Shown here in pieces: positions 46,485 through 54,922 of a stretch of DNA of 64,000 bases; position 1 is the first letter of the stretch, and every line of letters starts with the position of its first letter. The notes below the pieces were generated by a model. It did no database searches. It saw nothing but the letters and a program-made list of their open reading frames with translations, and was not told where the DNA came from. Made by a program: the position numbers and the translations under genes. The stretch is from Brachybacterium alimentarium (lineage in GTDB: Bacteria; Actinomycetota; Actinomycetes; Actinomycetales; Dermabacteraceae): the NCBI RefSeq assembly GCF_002332425.1, contig NZ_NRGS01000017.1, positions 1-64,000 of the forward strand. The letters run 5' to 3'.

Positions 46485-46820
46485 GGATGGTCATCGTCCC
46501 TGAGGACGGAAGTCTCAAGCCCTCGCCGTCGCGCAGCTCCCTGGACGGAAGCGCTGCGATGCCGATCGCGGGAGCACAGCGGTCGCGGTAGGACGCGTTG
46601 CCGGTGCTCCGACGTGACGACGCCGGGAGGTTCCCCCACCCGGTACGGAGCAGGAGAGTGCCAGCGTCAGTATGGCACAGCCCTCTTCGCGCCCCGCGAG
46701 CGACATGCACGAACGCGCACGCCCTGGGCAGGAGCGCCGAAGGGGAGGACCATGGTCCTGCTGGACGCCCCCACGGAGCCATAGATTTCGTGATGGCGTA
46801 TCGCACTCCCAGGAGGATCC
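46485..46820. other. divergent promoter region between RNase E/G and cydA
   Basis: This is the rest of the 377-bp divergent interval. It must carry the promoters of both the RNase gene and the cyd operon. I found no TTGTGAA-type Rex operator. The cydA ribosome site AGGAGG ends at 46816. Short frames inside have no plausible product. Confidence 0.5.
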
Positions 46821-48377
46821 ATGGAAGCCCTGGACATCGCACGATGGCAGTTCGGCATCACGACCGTCTACCACTTCATCTTCGTCCCGCTCACGATCGG
46901 TCTGTCGCTGCTCGTGGCGGTCATGCAGACCACGTCGGTGCTGTCCAAGGACCCGGTGCGCAAGGACGCCTGGACCCGGATGACCAAGTTCTTCGGCTCC
47001 CTGCTGATCGTGAACTTCGGCATCGGGATCGCCACCGGCATCGTCCAGGAGTTCCAGTTCGGGATGAACTGGTCGGAGTACTCGCGGTTCGTCGGTGACG
47101 TGTTCGGGGCGCCTCTCGCGCTCGAGGGGCTCGCCGCCTTCTTCCTCGAATCCGTGTTCCTGGGACTGTGGATCTTCGGCTGGGGCAAGCTGCCCGAGAA
47201 GATCCATCTGCTCACCATCTGGGCGGTGGCGATCGGCTCGACGCTCTCGGCGTACTTCATCATCGCCGCGAACTCGTTCATGCAGCATCCCGTGGGCGCG
47301 ATGCTGAACCCCGAGACCGGCCGTGCCGAGCTCGATCCCTCGCAGGGCTCGCTGTGGGCGGTGCTGACCAACGTGACCGCGATGGCCGCCTTCCCGCACG
47401 TCGTCTCCGGTGCCTGGCTGGTCGCGGGCGCCTTCGTCACCGGCGTCGCCTCCTGGCACATGGTCCGCCACCACAACAGGGCGCGCGACATCGGCCTGGA
47501 GACCCCCGAGGGCGAGGAGCACCACCACGCCGCCCGTGACCTCTACCGGCCGGTGGTGCGCTTCGGCGTGATCGCGATGTTCATCTCGGCGATCGTGCTG
47601 GTGGTCTCCGGCGACTTCCAGGCCCAGATCATGTTCAAGCAGCAGCCGATGAAGATGGCGTCGGCCGAGGCCCTGTGCGAGACCGAGACCGGCGCGAGCT
47701 TCTCGATCCTCACCGTCGGCGGCCCGAACGCCTTCAGCGAGAACTGCGACGACGTCACCCACCTCATCGAGGTCCCCTACGTGACCTCGTTCCTGGCCAC
47801 CCACACCTTCGATGCGGAGCTGCAGGGCGTCAACGATCTCAGCGCCCAGTACCAGGAGCAGTTCGGCGAGACGGTCACCGATGTCCACGGCCAGGAGATC
47901 GCCGTCGACTACCGGCCCAACCTCTTCGTCACCTACTGGTCCTTCCGGCTCATGATGGGCCTGGCTGCCTTCAGCGGCATCCTCGCCTTCTGGGCGCTCT
48001 GGGTGACGCGGGGCAAGGGCGAGAACGCGCGCACCACCGGCTCGAAGCTGTTCCAGTGGTTCGCGGTGCTGTCGATCCCGATGCCGTTCTTCGCGAACTC
48101 CGCCGGCTGGGTGTTCACGGAGATGGGCCGGCAGCCCTGGGTGGTCCATCCCAATCCGGACGATCCCACGATCCGGCTGATGACCACCCAGGCCGTCTCC
48201 GGCAATCCCGGCTGGATGGTCGCGACCAGCCTGATCGCCTTCACCCTCGTCTACGGGGTGCTCGCCGTGATCTGGTTCCAGATGATGCGCAAGGCCGCTC
48301 TGAAGGGCGTTCCGCTGCCGAAGCGCGATCCGGACAGCGACGAGCTCGACACCCCCACCCTCTCCTTCGAGTACTGA
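46821..48377 (+). CDS. cydA: cytochrome bd oxidase subunit I (CydA)
   Basis: The quinol-oxidising subunit of the high-affinity terminal oxidase, 518 residues, with about nine helices. Haem and proton-path residues are visible: His18 in VYHFIFVPLT (b595 ligand), Glu pair in LALEGLAAFFLESVFLGLWIFGW, the His in FPHVVSGAW (b558 ligand) and Met in SFRLMMGLA (b558). The ubiquinol-binding Q loop is of the short type. It lets the cell respire at low oxygen and under nitric oxide or sulfide stress. ATG follows AGGAGG. First gene of cydA-cydB-cydD-cydC-kinase. Confidence 0.97.
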   Translation: MEALDIARWQFGITTVYHFIFVPLTIGLSLLVAVMQTTSVLSKDPVRKDAWTRMTKFFGSLLIVNFGIGIATGIVQEFQFGMNWSEYSRFVGDVFGAPLALEGLAAFFLESVFLGLWIFGWGKLPEKIHLLTIWAVAIGSTLSAYFIIAANSFMQHPVGAMLNPETGRAELDPSQGSLWAVLTNVTAMAAFPHVVSGAWLVAGAFVTGVASWHMVRHHNRARDIGLETPEGEEHHHAARDLYRPVVRFGVIAMFISAIVLVVSGDFQAQIMFKQQPMKMASAEALCETETGASFSILTVGGPNAFSENCDDVTHLIEVPYVTSFLATHTFDAELQGVNDLSAQYQEQFGETVTDVHGQEIAVDYRPNLFVTYWSFRLMMGLAAFSGILAFWALWVTRGKGENARTTGSKLFQWFAVLSIPMPFFANSAGWVFTEMGRQPWVVHPNPDDPTIRLMTTQAVSGNPGWMVATSLIAFTLVYGVLAVIWFQMMRKAALKGVPLPKRDPDSDELDTPTLSFEY

Positions 48378-48396
48378 GAAGGGAACCGCACAGATC

Positions 48397-49479
48397 ATGG
48401 ACACCATGCTCGATCCGACGGTCCTGCAGACCCTCTGGTTCGCCCTCATCGGCTTCTTCTTCCTCGCCTACTTCGTGCTCGAGGGCTTCGACTTCGGGGT
48501 GCAGATGAACGTGGGCGCGTTCTGGCGCCGCGGAGATGCCGCCCGCGGCACGGTCCTGAAGACCGTCGGCCCCGTCTGGGACGGCAACGAAGTCTTCCTG
48601 ATCACCGGCGGCGCGCTGCTGTTCGCGGCGTTCCCGGAGTGGTACGCGTCCCTGTTCTCCGGCTTCTACCTCGCGCTGCTGCTGCTCCTGCTGGTGCTCA
48701 TCGTGCGGGTGTGCGCCTTCAAGTGGCGCGGCAAGGTGGACAGCGCACGCTGGCGCACCTCGTGGGACATCGTCCACGTCCTCGGCGGCTTCGCCCCCGC
48801 GCTGCTGTGGGGCGTGGCCTTCTCGAACATCGTCGCCGGGGTGGCGATCGACGAGAACCGGTGGGTGACCACCTCCCTGGTCGGCCTCCTGAACCCCTTC
48901 GCCCTGCTGGGCGGCGTGGTGTTCGTGCTCCTGTTCTGGCTGCACGGCACCCTGTACCTCACGCTCAAGGTCACCGGCGAGCTGCGCGCCGCCGCGAACC
49001 GGCTCGCCGGGATCCTGGTGTGGCCGACGATCCTCGCCGGCGCCGCATACCTGCTGTGGTACCAGCTGGCGCACTCCCACGCCGGCTGGACCTGGGTCCC
49101 GCTGCTGATCGCCGCCGTGGCACTGGTGGCCGTGGTGCCGTTGAACCGTCTGCGCAGGGAGGGGCTCGCCTTCACGGCCACCGTCGCCGCGATCAGCGCC
49201 TCCGTGGTCACGCTGTTCGGCGGGCTGTTCCCCTACGTGCTGCCGGCGAGCAACACCCCGGCCCACTCGCTGACCGTCGCCAACGCCTCCTCCACCGAGC
49301 ACACCCTCACCGTGATGCTCGTGGCGCTGTGCATCCTGCTGCCCCTGATCCTGGCCTACACGTTCTGGGCGTACCGAGTGTTCCGCCACCGCGTCACCGA
49401 CGAGGAGTCGGACCTTCCCGGCTCGGCACTGCTGGAGAAGGCGAAGGCCGGCTACCGCGAGGCCTTCGAGCAGGAGTGA
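48397..49479 (+). CDS. cydB: cytochrome bd oxidase subunit II (CydB)
   Basis: The second, structural subunit of cytochrome bd, 360 residues with eight or nine helices. Family segments YFVLEGFDFGVQMNVG, VGPVWDGNEVFLITGGALLFAAFPEWYAS and FALLGGVVFVLLFWLHGTLYLTLKVTG are clear. It starts 19 bp after cydA and is followed by cydD after 5 bp, a single transcript. Confidence 0.97.
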   Translation: MDTMLDPTVLQTLWFALIGFFFLAYFVLEGFDFGVQMNVGAFWRRGDAARGTVLKTVGPVWDGNEVFLITGGALLFAAFPEWYASLFSGFYLALLLLLLVLIVRVCAFKWRGKVDSARWRTSWDIVHVLGGFAPALLWGVAFSNIVAGVAIDENRWVTTSLVGLLNPFALLGGVVFVLLFWLHGTLYLTLKVTGELRAAANRLAGILVWPTILAGAAYLLWYQLAHSHAGWTWVPLLIAAVALVAVVPLNRLRREGLAFTATVAAISASVVTLFGGLFPYVLPASNTPAHSLTVANASSTEHTLTVMLVALCILLPLILAYTFWAYRVFRHRVTDEESDLPGSALLEKAKAGYREAFEQE

Positions 49480-49484
49480 CCCCG

Positions 49485-51194
49485 ATGCCCCGTGAGCGTC
49501 GCGCCCGCCGCGCCCGTCGTGCACCGCTGGACCCCCGCCTGGTGCGGGAGGTCCGTGCGGCCCGGCACCACGTGATGCGCACGGTCGCCCTGGGCCTCGT
49601 GCAGTCGCTGTGCGTGATCGTCACCGCGCTGAGCGTCGCCCGGCTCGGCGCCCAGCTGCTCACCGAGCAGCGTCTGCCCCAGGATGCCCCGCTGCTGCTG
49701 ACCGCGCTGCTGGCGGCCCTGGCCGTCCGCGCGGGTGCGGTCCTCCTCGAGCAGCGCACGGCGCACCACGCGGCGACCGCGGCGATCGGCGATCTGCGCG
49801 GGCGGCTGGTCGCGCACGCCGCGGCCCTCGGCCCTCGTCGCAGCGCTGGGCGCGGAGCGGACCTGACGTCGCTCGCGACCACCGGGGTCGAGAGGCTGCG
49901 CCCCTATCTGGTGGGCTACGTGCCCCAGCTGATGCTGTCGCTCACGGTGACCCCGCTGTGCCTGTTCACCATCGGGATCCTCGATCCGCTCAGCGCGGTC
50001 ATCGCCTTGATCACCCTCCCGCTGGTGCCGCTGTTCATGATCCTGGTGGGCACCATGACCGTCGGCCGCTCCGAAGCGCTGCTGGCGGACATGCGCACGC
50101 TGTGGTCGCAGCTGCTGGACCTGGTCGACGGCCTGCCCACCCTGCGGGCCCTCGGCCGCGAGAGGGGCCCCGAGAAGATGGTCCGGGAGCTCGGCGACCG
50201 CCACCGCATCTCCGCAATGGGATCGCTGAAGTTCGCCTTCCTCTCCTCGATGGTGCTCGAGCTGCTCGCGACCCTATGCGTCGCCCTGGTCGCCGTGAGC
50301 ATCGGGATGCGCCTGGTCTACGGGGAGATGGACCTCGCCCCGGCCCTCGCGGTGCTCGTCCTCGCACCCGAGATCTACCTGCCGCTGCGCAACGTCGGCT
50401 CCCAGTACCATTCCTCGACCGACGGGCTCGCCGCGGTCACCGCCGCGTTCGAGGTGCTCGACGAGCAGCCGCTGCCCGACGGCTCCGTCTCCTGCCCGGA
50501 CCTCAGCACCGCGACCCTCGCCCTGCGCGGCGTCTCGGTGCGCTCGCGGGAAGGCCACGCCCCGCACGCGGCGGAGCTCGTGCTGCGTCCAGGCCGGGTG
50601 CTGGCGCTCGTCGGCCCCTCGGGCGCCGGCAAGACCACCGCCGTCCAGGTGCTGCTGGGACTGCTCGAGGCCGACGACGGGCGCGCCGAGGTGCGCGGCC
50701 CCGACGGCGTCGTCACGGACGTGCGCGAGCTCTCCCGGCGCAGCTACTGGGACCAGGTCGCCCTGCTCCCCCAGCGCCCCGTGCTCCCGCCCGGTTCGCT
50801 CCGCACGGTCCTCTCGGCGGTGCGGCCCGAGGCGACCCTTGAGGAGCTCGAGCAGGTCGCCGCCTCCACCGGCCTGGACGCCGTGATCGCCGCGCGCGGT
50901 TGGGACGCGGAGCTCGGGCGTGCGGGCCGAGGCCTCTCCCTGGGCGAACGGCAGCGCCTGTCGCTCGCGCGCGCTCTGCTCTCCCCCGCCCAGCTCGTCG
51001 TGCTCGACGAGCCGACCGCCCACCTCGACGGCGCGACCGAGACCATCGTGCTGGACCTCCTCCGCACCCTGCGCGCTCAGGGCCGCACCGTGCTCGTGAT
51101 CGCCCATCGCTCGCGGCTGGTCGAGGTGGCCGACGACGTGGCCCGGGTCGACTCCCGGTCCCTGGTCGAGGACCGACCGGAGGTGCCCGCATGA
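49485..51194 (+). CDS. cydD: thiol ABC exporter subunit CydD
   Basis: Half of the CydDC heterodimer, which exports cysteine/glutathione-type thiols and is needed to mature cytochrome bd; 569 residues. An Arg-rich N-terminus precedes a six-helix ABC transporter domain, then the ATPase: Walker A VGPSGAGKTT, signature LSLGERQRLSLARALL, Walker B LVVLDEPTAHLD, H-loop VIAHRSRL. The Walker A and B are complete. The ATG at 49485 is 5 bp after cydB, and its stop overlaps cydC as ATGA. Confidence 0.94.
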   Translation: MPRERRARRARRAPLDPRLVREVRAARHHVMRTVALGLVQSLCVIVTALSVARLGAQLLTEQRLPQDAPLLLTALLAALAVRAGAVLLEQRTAHHAATAAIGDLRGRLVAHAAALGPRRSAGRGADLTSLATTGVERLRPYLVGYVPQLMLSLTVTPLCLFTIGILDPLSAVIALITLPLVPLFMILVGTMTVGRSEALLADMRTLWSQLLDLVDGLPTLRALGRERGPEKMVRELGDRHRISAMGSLKFAFLSSMVLELLATLCVALVAVSIGMRLVYGEMDLAPALAVLVLAPEIYLPLRNVGSQYHSSTDGLAAVTAAFEVLDEQPLPDGSVSCPDLSTATLALRGVSVRSREGHAPHAAELVLRPGRVLALVGPSGAGKTTAVQVLLGLLEADDGRAEVRGPDGVVTDVRELSRRSYWDQVALLPQRPVLPPGSLRTVLSAVRPEATLEELEQVAASTGLDAVIAARGWDAELGRAGRGLSLGERQRLSLARALLSPAQLVVLDEPTAHLDGATETIVLDLLRTLRAQGRTVLVIAHRSRLVEVADDVARVDSRSLVEDRPEVPA

Positions 51195-52987
51195 TCGCTG
51201 CGCTCGAGATCCCCCGCGGACGGCTGCTGGCCGCCGTGCTCGCCGCCTGCGCGACGCTCGGCTCCGCGTTCGCCCTCGCGGCCGTCTCCGCCTATCTGGT
51301 CACCCGCGCCTGGACCATGCCGCCGGTGCTGGACCTGACCGTCGCCGTGGTGATGGTCAGGGCGCTCGGCGTCTCCCGCGGCGTGTTCCGCTGGCTGGAC
51401 CGGATGCTCACCCATGACGTCGCCTTCCGCGGCGTGGTCTCGCTGCGCACGAACCTGTTCACCGCGCTCGCCGCACGCCCGGACGACGCCGTGACCCGGC
51501 TGCGCCGCGGAGACCTGCTCGCCCGGCTCGGCGATGATGCCCAGGAGCTCGGCGACCACGTCATCAAGGCCGTGGTGCCCGCGCTCGTCGCCGGGGTGAT
51601 GACAGTCGTGGTGCTGGTGACCTTCGCGCCGCTCTCGCTGCTCGCCACCGCGAGCATGCTGCTGTCCCTCGCGGTTGCGAGCGTGCTCGCTCCGCTGGCC
51701 GGTTACCGCGCCGCCCGCCTCGCCGAGCAGGCCGTGGTCTCCAGCCGCTCGACCGTGACCGCCCAGGCGCTCGAGGTGCTCGATGATGCGACCTCGCTGC
51801 GGGTCGACGGGCGGCTCGAGGTGGCGCTCGCGCAGCTCGATGCCCGCCAGCACGAGCACGACTCCGCGATCGATCGCGCCGCGCTCCCCTCTGCCGTGGC
51901 CTCCGCAGCGGTGCCACTGGCCTTGATCCTGGCGATGGCCGGCTCGCTGCTGGCCGCCGGCGCCGCCTGGACCACGGGCGGCGCCTCGGCCGGCCAGGTG
52001 GGCGTGCTCCTGCTGCTGCCGCTGTCCTCCTTCGAAGCGGCCACGGCCCTGCCGGCCGCCGCCTCGCAGTACGCACGCTCTCGCGCCGCCTCCGCCCGTC
52101 TCGCCGAGCTGGCCGGCCCGGGCGGGGCGCCCTCGCCGAGCCCGTCCCCCACCCACCGGGCCGCGTCCGCGGCACGCCCGTCCCCCACCCACCGGACAGC
52201 GCGCGCGGTGAGCTCCTCGCCCCCCGACCGCGCCGCGCCCGCAGAAATGTCCCCCGACGACCGATCCTCGACCGCGCATCGGTCCTCAGCGGACAAAACT
52301 CGACGCCTGGCACCGGACGGGGAGGTGCGGCTCCGAGCCACCGGTCTGAGCGCGGGGTGGGAGCCCGGCGCCGCCCGGGTGCGGGACCTGGACCTGGATC
52401 TGCCGGCGGGTTCGCGGCTCGCCGTCGTGGGCGGATCCGGCAGCGGCAAGACCACCCTGCTGGCCACCCTCGCCGGACTGCTGGAGCCGCTCGCCGGGAC
52501 CGTCGAGCTGGAGGACGGCTCGCCGCTGCATCCGAACGTCGTGCTGTTCGCCGAGGACGCCCACGTCTTCGCCACCACGCTGCGGGAGAACCTGCGGGTG
52601 GTGCGCAGGGATCTCGAGGACGACACCGCCCTCGCGGCGCTCGAGGCCGTCGACCTCATGGACTGGGTGCGGACCCTCCCGCACGGCCTGGACACCATGC
52701 TCGGCCCGGACGGCACCACCGTCTCCGGCGGCGAGCGCCGACGCCTGCTGCTGGCCCGAGCGGTGATCCGGAGGGGCCCGGTGCTGCTGCTGGATGAGCC
52801 CACCGAGCATCTGGACACCGCCCGCGGCGACGCCCTCCTGCGCGCTCTGCTCGACCCCGCCGATGAGACCCTCGTCCCCGCCACCAGCACGGTCGTCGTG
52901 GTCACCCATCGGCCCGAGGCACTCCCCGAGGGCACGCCGATCCTGCGGATCGGGGAGAATGACGGGACCCGCACCCAGGAGAGCTGA
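51191..52987 (+). CDS. cydC: thiol ABC exporter subunit CydC
   Basis: The other half of CydDC, 598 residues, with transmembrane domain to about 310, then ATPase with Walker A VGGSGSGKTT, signature VSGGERRRLLLARAVI, Walker B VLLLDEPTEHLD. Between the membrane domain and ATPase lies an unusual Ser/Pro/Arg-rich insert of ~60 residues (about 313-378) which contains the near-duplicate SPTHRA/SPTHRT, encoded by a 19-bp exact repeat 36 bases apart (52141-52159, 52177-52195). Its stop overlaps the kinase start by one base (TGATG). Confidence 0.93.
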   Translation: MIAALEIPRGRLLAAVLAACATLGSAFALAAVSAYLVTRAWTMPPVLDLTVAVVMVRALGVSRGVFRWLDRMLTHDVAFRGVVSLRTNLFTALAARPDDAVTRLRRGDLLARLGDDAQELGDHVIKAVVPALVAGVMTVVVLVTFAPLSLLATASMLLSLAVASVLAPLAGYRAARLAEQAVVSSRSTVTAQALEVLDDATSLRVDGRLEVALAQLDARQHEHDSAIDRAALPSAVASAAVPLALILAMAGSLLAAGAAWTTGGASAGQVGVLLLLPLSSFEAATALPAAASQYARSRAASARLAELAGPGGAPSPSPSPTHRAASAARPSPTHRTARAVSSSPPDRAAPAEMSPDDRSSTAHRSSADKTRRLAPDGEVRLRATGLSAGWEPGAARVRDLDLDLPAGSRLAVVGGSGSGKTTLLATLAGLLEPLAGTVELEDGSPLHPNVVLFAEDAHVFATTLRENLRVVRRDLEDDTALAALEAVDLMDWVRTLPHGLDTMLGPDGTTVSGGERRRLLLARAVIRRGPVLLLDEPTEHLDTARGDALLRALLDPADETLVPATSTVVVVTHRPEALPEGTPILRIGENDGTRTQES

Positions 52988-54147
52988 TGACCTCGATCGC
53001 CCCACCGCCCCGGCCCGACCGCCCTCGGGTGCAGGATCTCGCCGGCGCCGTGCTCGCCGGCGGAGACACCGAGGATCTGCTGGACCTGCTGGTGCACTCC
53101 GCCCGCACCGACCTCGGCGCGCGCAGCGCCGCCCTGGTGCTTCCCCTGGCCCCTGGGACCTGGACCTTCGAACTCGTCGACGGCCCGGACGCCGCCGATC
53201 TGCTGGGCCGCACGCTCACACCGCGATCTCCTGCCGGCGCCGCGCTCGAGGAGACGGATTCCGAGGCGCTCGAACGCATCGGCACCCTCCTCGTCGGGGA
53301 GCAGGACATTCCCGCGCTGCTCGCTGTGGTCGACGGCGCGGAGCACGGCTCCGGCTTTCTCGCCGTGCTGCGGGATCGCCCGGACGGTGCAGGCCCGGAC
53401 GGTGCAGCCGATCCTGCCTTCACCCGGGCGGACCGCGAACGCCTCGATGCGCTGGCAGCCCTCGTGCTGCTCACCCTGCGGGTCCCCGCCCCGGGCGTCT
53501 CGGACGAGCTGGACGACGAGCGCAGCCGCATCGCGCGCGATCTGCACGATCTCGCGATCCAGGAGCTGTTCGCCGTCGGCATGGAGCTGGAAGCGCTCAC
53601 CGATGCGCTGGCCGCTCCCGGTCAGCCGCCGTCCAACACCCGCATCCGCTCCTCCGTCGCCTCCTCGGTGCAGGGGCTGGAGAACGCGGTCGCCCAGATC
53701 CGGCAGATCGTGCAGTCCCTGCGGCGTGAGCGGCTCGAGGCGACGCTCACCGAGCAGCTGCGCCACGAGGTGGGCCTCGCCGCCGCCGGGCTCGGCTTCG
53801 TGCCGACCCTGCGACTTCCCCCGCATCCTGCAGCGATGGAGGCCGAGCTGCCCTCGGAGATCGCCGACGACGTGGTCGCCGTGGTGCGCGAGTGCCTGGC
53901 CAATGCGGCACGCCATGCGCATGCCAGCGCGGTCGCCGTCTCGGTGAGCCTGTTCTCCGAGGGCGTCGACCGCGTGGTGCAGGTGAACGTCTCGGACAAC
54001 GGGCGCGGCATCGATCCGACGGTGCAGCGCCGCAGCGGCCTGGCGAACATGTCCAGCCGGGCTCGACGCCACTCCGGGTGGGTCGATGCGCTCTCCCTGG
54101 AACCCGGGACGATGATCTCCTGGCGGGTGACCCTGCCGGCGGCGTAA
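52987..54147 (+). CDS. GAF-domain sensor histidine kinase at the end of the cyd operon
   Basis: A cytoplasmic HisKA_3 (NarL-partner type) kinase of 386 residues with no transmembrane helix. A GAF-like domain occupies about 20-165, followed by the phospho-acceptor H187 in SRIARDLHDLAIQELF, and the ATPase domain with N box VVRECLANAARHAHAS, DNGRGID and RRSGLANMSSRARRH. The GAF domain may sense a redox, haem or metabolite signal (inference). The start overlaps the cydC stop, so it is co-expressed with the oxidase. The likely partner is the response regulator facing it 143 bp away. Confidence 0.92.
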   Translation: MTSIAPPPRPDRPRVQDLAGAVLAGGDTEDLLDLLVHSARTDLGARSAALVLPLAPGTWTFELVDGPDAADLLGRTLTPRSPAGAALEETDSEALERIGTLLVGEQDIPALLAVVDGAEHGSGFLAVLRDRPDGAGPDGAADPAFTRADRERLDALAALVLLTLRVPAPGVSDELDDERSRIARDLHDLAIQELFAVGMELEALTDALAAPGQPPSNTRIRSSVASSVQGLENAVAQIRQIVQSLRRERLEATLTEQLRHEVGLAAAGLGFVPTLRLPPHPAAMEAELPSEIADDVVAVVRECLANAARHAHASAVAVSVSLFSEGVDRVVQVNVSDNGRGIDPTVQRRSGLANMSSRARRHSGWVDALSLEPGTMISWRVTLPAA

Positions 54148-54277
54148 GAGTCGACGGCGTGAGAGTCGACCGGGTGACTGCCGACGGAGTATGAGCCGGC
54201 TGGTTGAGAGCCGACGGAGTGAGAGCCGTCCGGGTGAGAGTCGACCGGGTGAGTGCCGTGAGTGCCGTGAGTGCCGG
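54148..54277. repeat. 15-bp and 9-bp tandem array between convergent kinase and regulator genes
   Basis: The array starts right after the kinase stop codon. A 13-base partial unit (54148-54160) is followed by six 15-mers (54161-54250), variants of GAGAGYCGACCGGGT with GAGAGTCGACCGGGT occurring twice, then three 9-mers GAGTGCCGT, GAGTGCCGT, GAGTGCCGG (54251-54277). All units are multiples of three. It ends 12 bases before the regulator stop codon. Confidence 0.9.
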
Positions 54278-54289
54278 CCGTGCGGCGGG

Positions 54290-54922
54290 CTACTTCCAGC
54301 CGGCGCGTCGTCGGGCCGCGACCATCGCGGCGACCTGGGTGCGTCGCTGCATGCCGAGCGACTGCAGGATGACCGTCACCCGGTTCTTCACGGTCTTCTC
54401 CGCGATGCCGAGCTCCTCGGCGATCTCGCGGTTGGAGTGCCCGTCGCCGATGAGGTCGACGATGCGCTGGTCGGAGACCGACAGTTCGTTCTGCTCCGGG
54501 GCGCGGTCTGCGGGCCACACGTGCTTGCCCTCCTGCACCGCACGGATCGCGGCGACGATCTCCTGCGAGCGCACCGATTTCAGGATGAGTCCTGCGGCCC
54601 CGGCGGAGCGGGACTCCTGCAGCGCGGAGTCGTCGTCGAAGCTGGTGAGCACGAGCATCGTCTGCTCGGGGTCGATCTCACGGGCCGCCCGCATCACGTC
54701 GATACCGGTGCCGTCGGGCAGCTGCAGGTCCACCACCAGCACGTCGGGGCGGATCGCCGGCAGGCGACGGTTCGCCTCCGCCACGGACGAGGCCTCCCCC
54801 GCCACGCTCAGATCGTTCTGCGCGTCGATCACTGTGACGATCCCGCGGCGCACCACTTCGTGGTCGTCGACCAGCATCACCCGGATCGTCGATCCCGGGG
54901 AGGGCTCCTGTCTCGTGGTCAC
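54290..54922 (-). CDS. NarL/LuxR-family response regulator
   Basis: A 210-residue response regulator. The receiver domain has the acidic pair DD (19-20 in VMLVDDHEV), the phospho-acceptor Asp65 in VLVVDLQLPDG, Thr/Ser in VLTSFDDD and Lys in LILKSV. The LuxR-type HTH (about 150-210: SNREIAEELGIAEKTVKNRVTVILQSLGM) follows. It belongs to the same class as the HisKA_3 kinase encoded head-on against it, so they probably form a pair. Its ATG overlaps the mutM stop as ATGA, so it is the final gene of the recG-mutM block. Confidence 0.93.
   Translation of the reverse strand: MTTRQEPSPGSTIRVMLVDDHEVVRRGIVTVIDAQNDLSVAGEASSVAEANRRLPAIRPDVLVVDLQLPDGTGIDVMRAAREIDPEQTMLVLTSFDDDSALQESRSAGAAGLILKSVRSQEIVAAIRAVQEGKHVWPADRAPEQNELSVSDQRIVDLIGDGHSNREIAEELGIAEKTVKNRVTVILQSLGMQRRTQVAAMVAARRRAGWK

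Noticed and set aside
46485-46820. Rex (NADH-sensing) operator upstream of cydA
   Set aside because: Cytochrome bd genes are often under Rex control, so I searched for a TTGTGAA-N4-TTCACAA-type site and found none.
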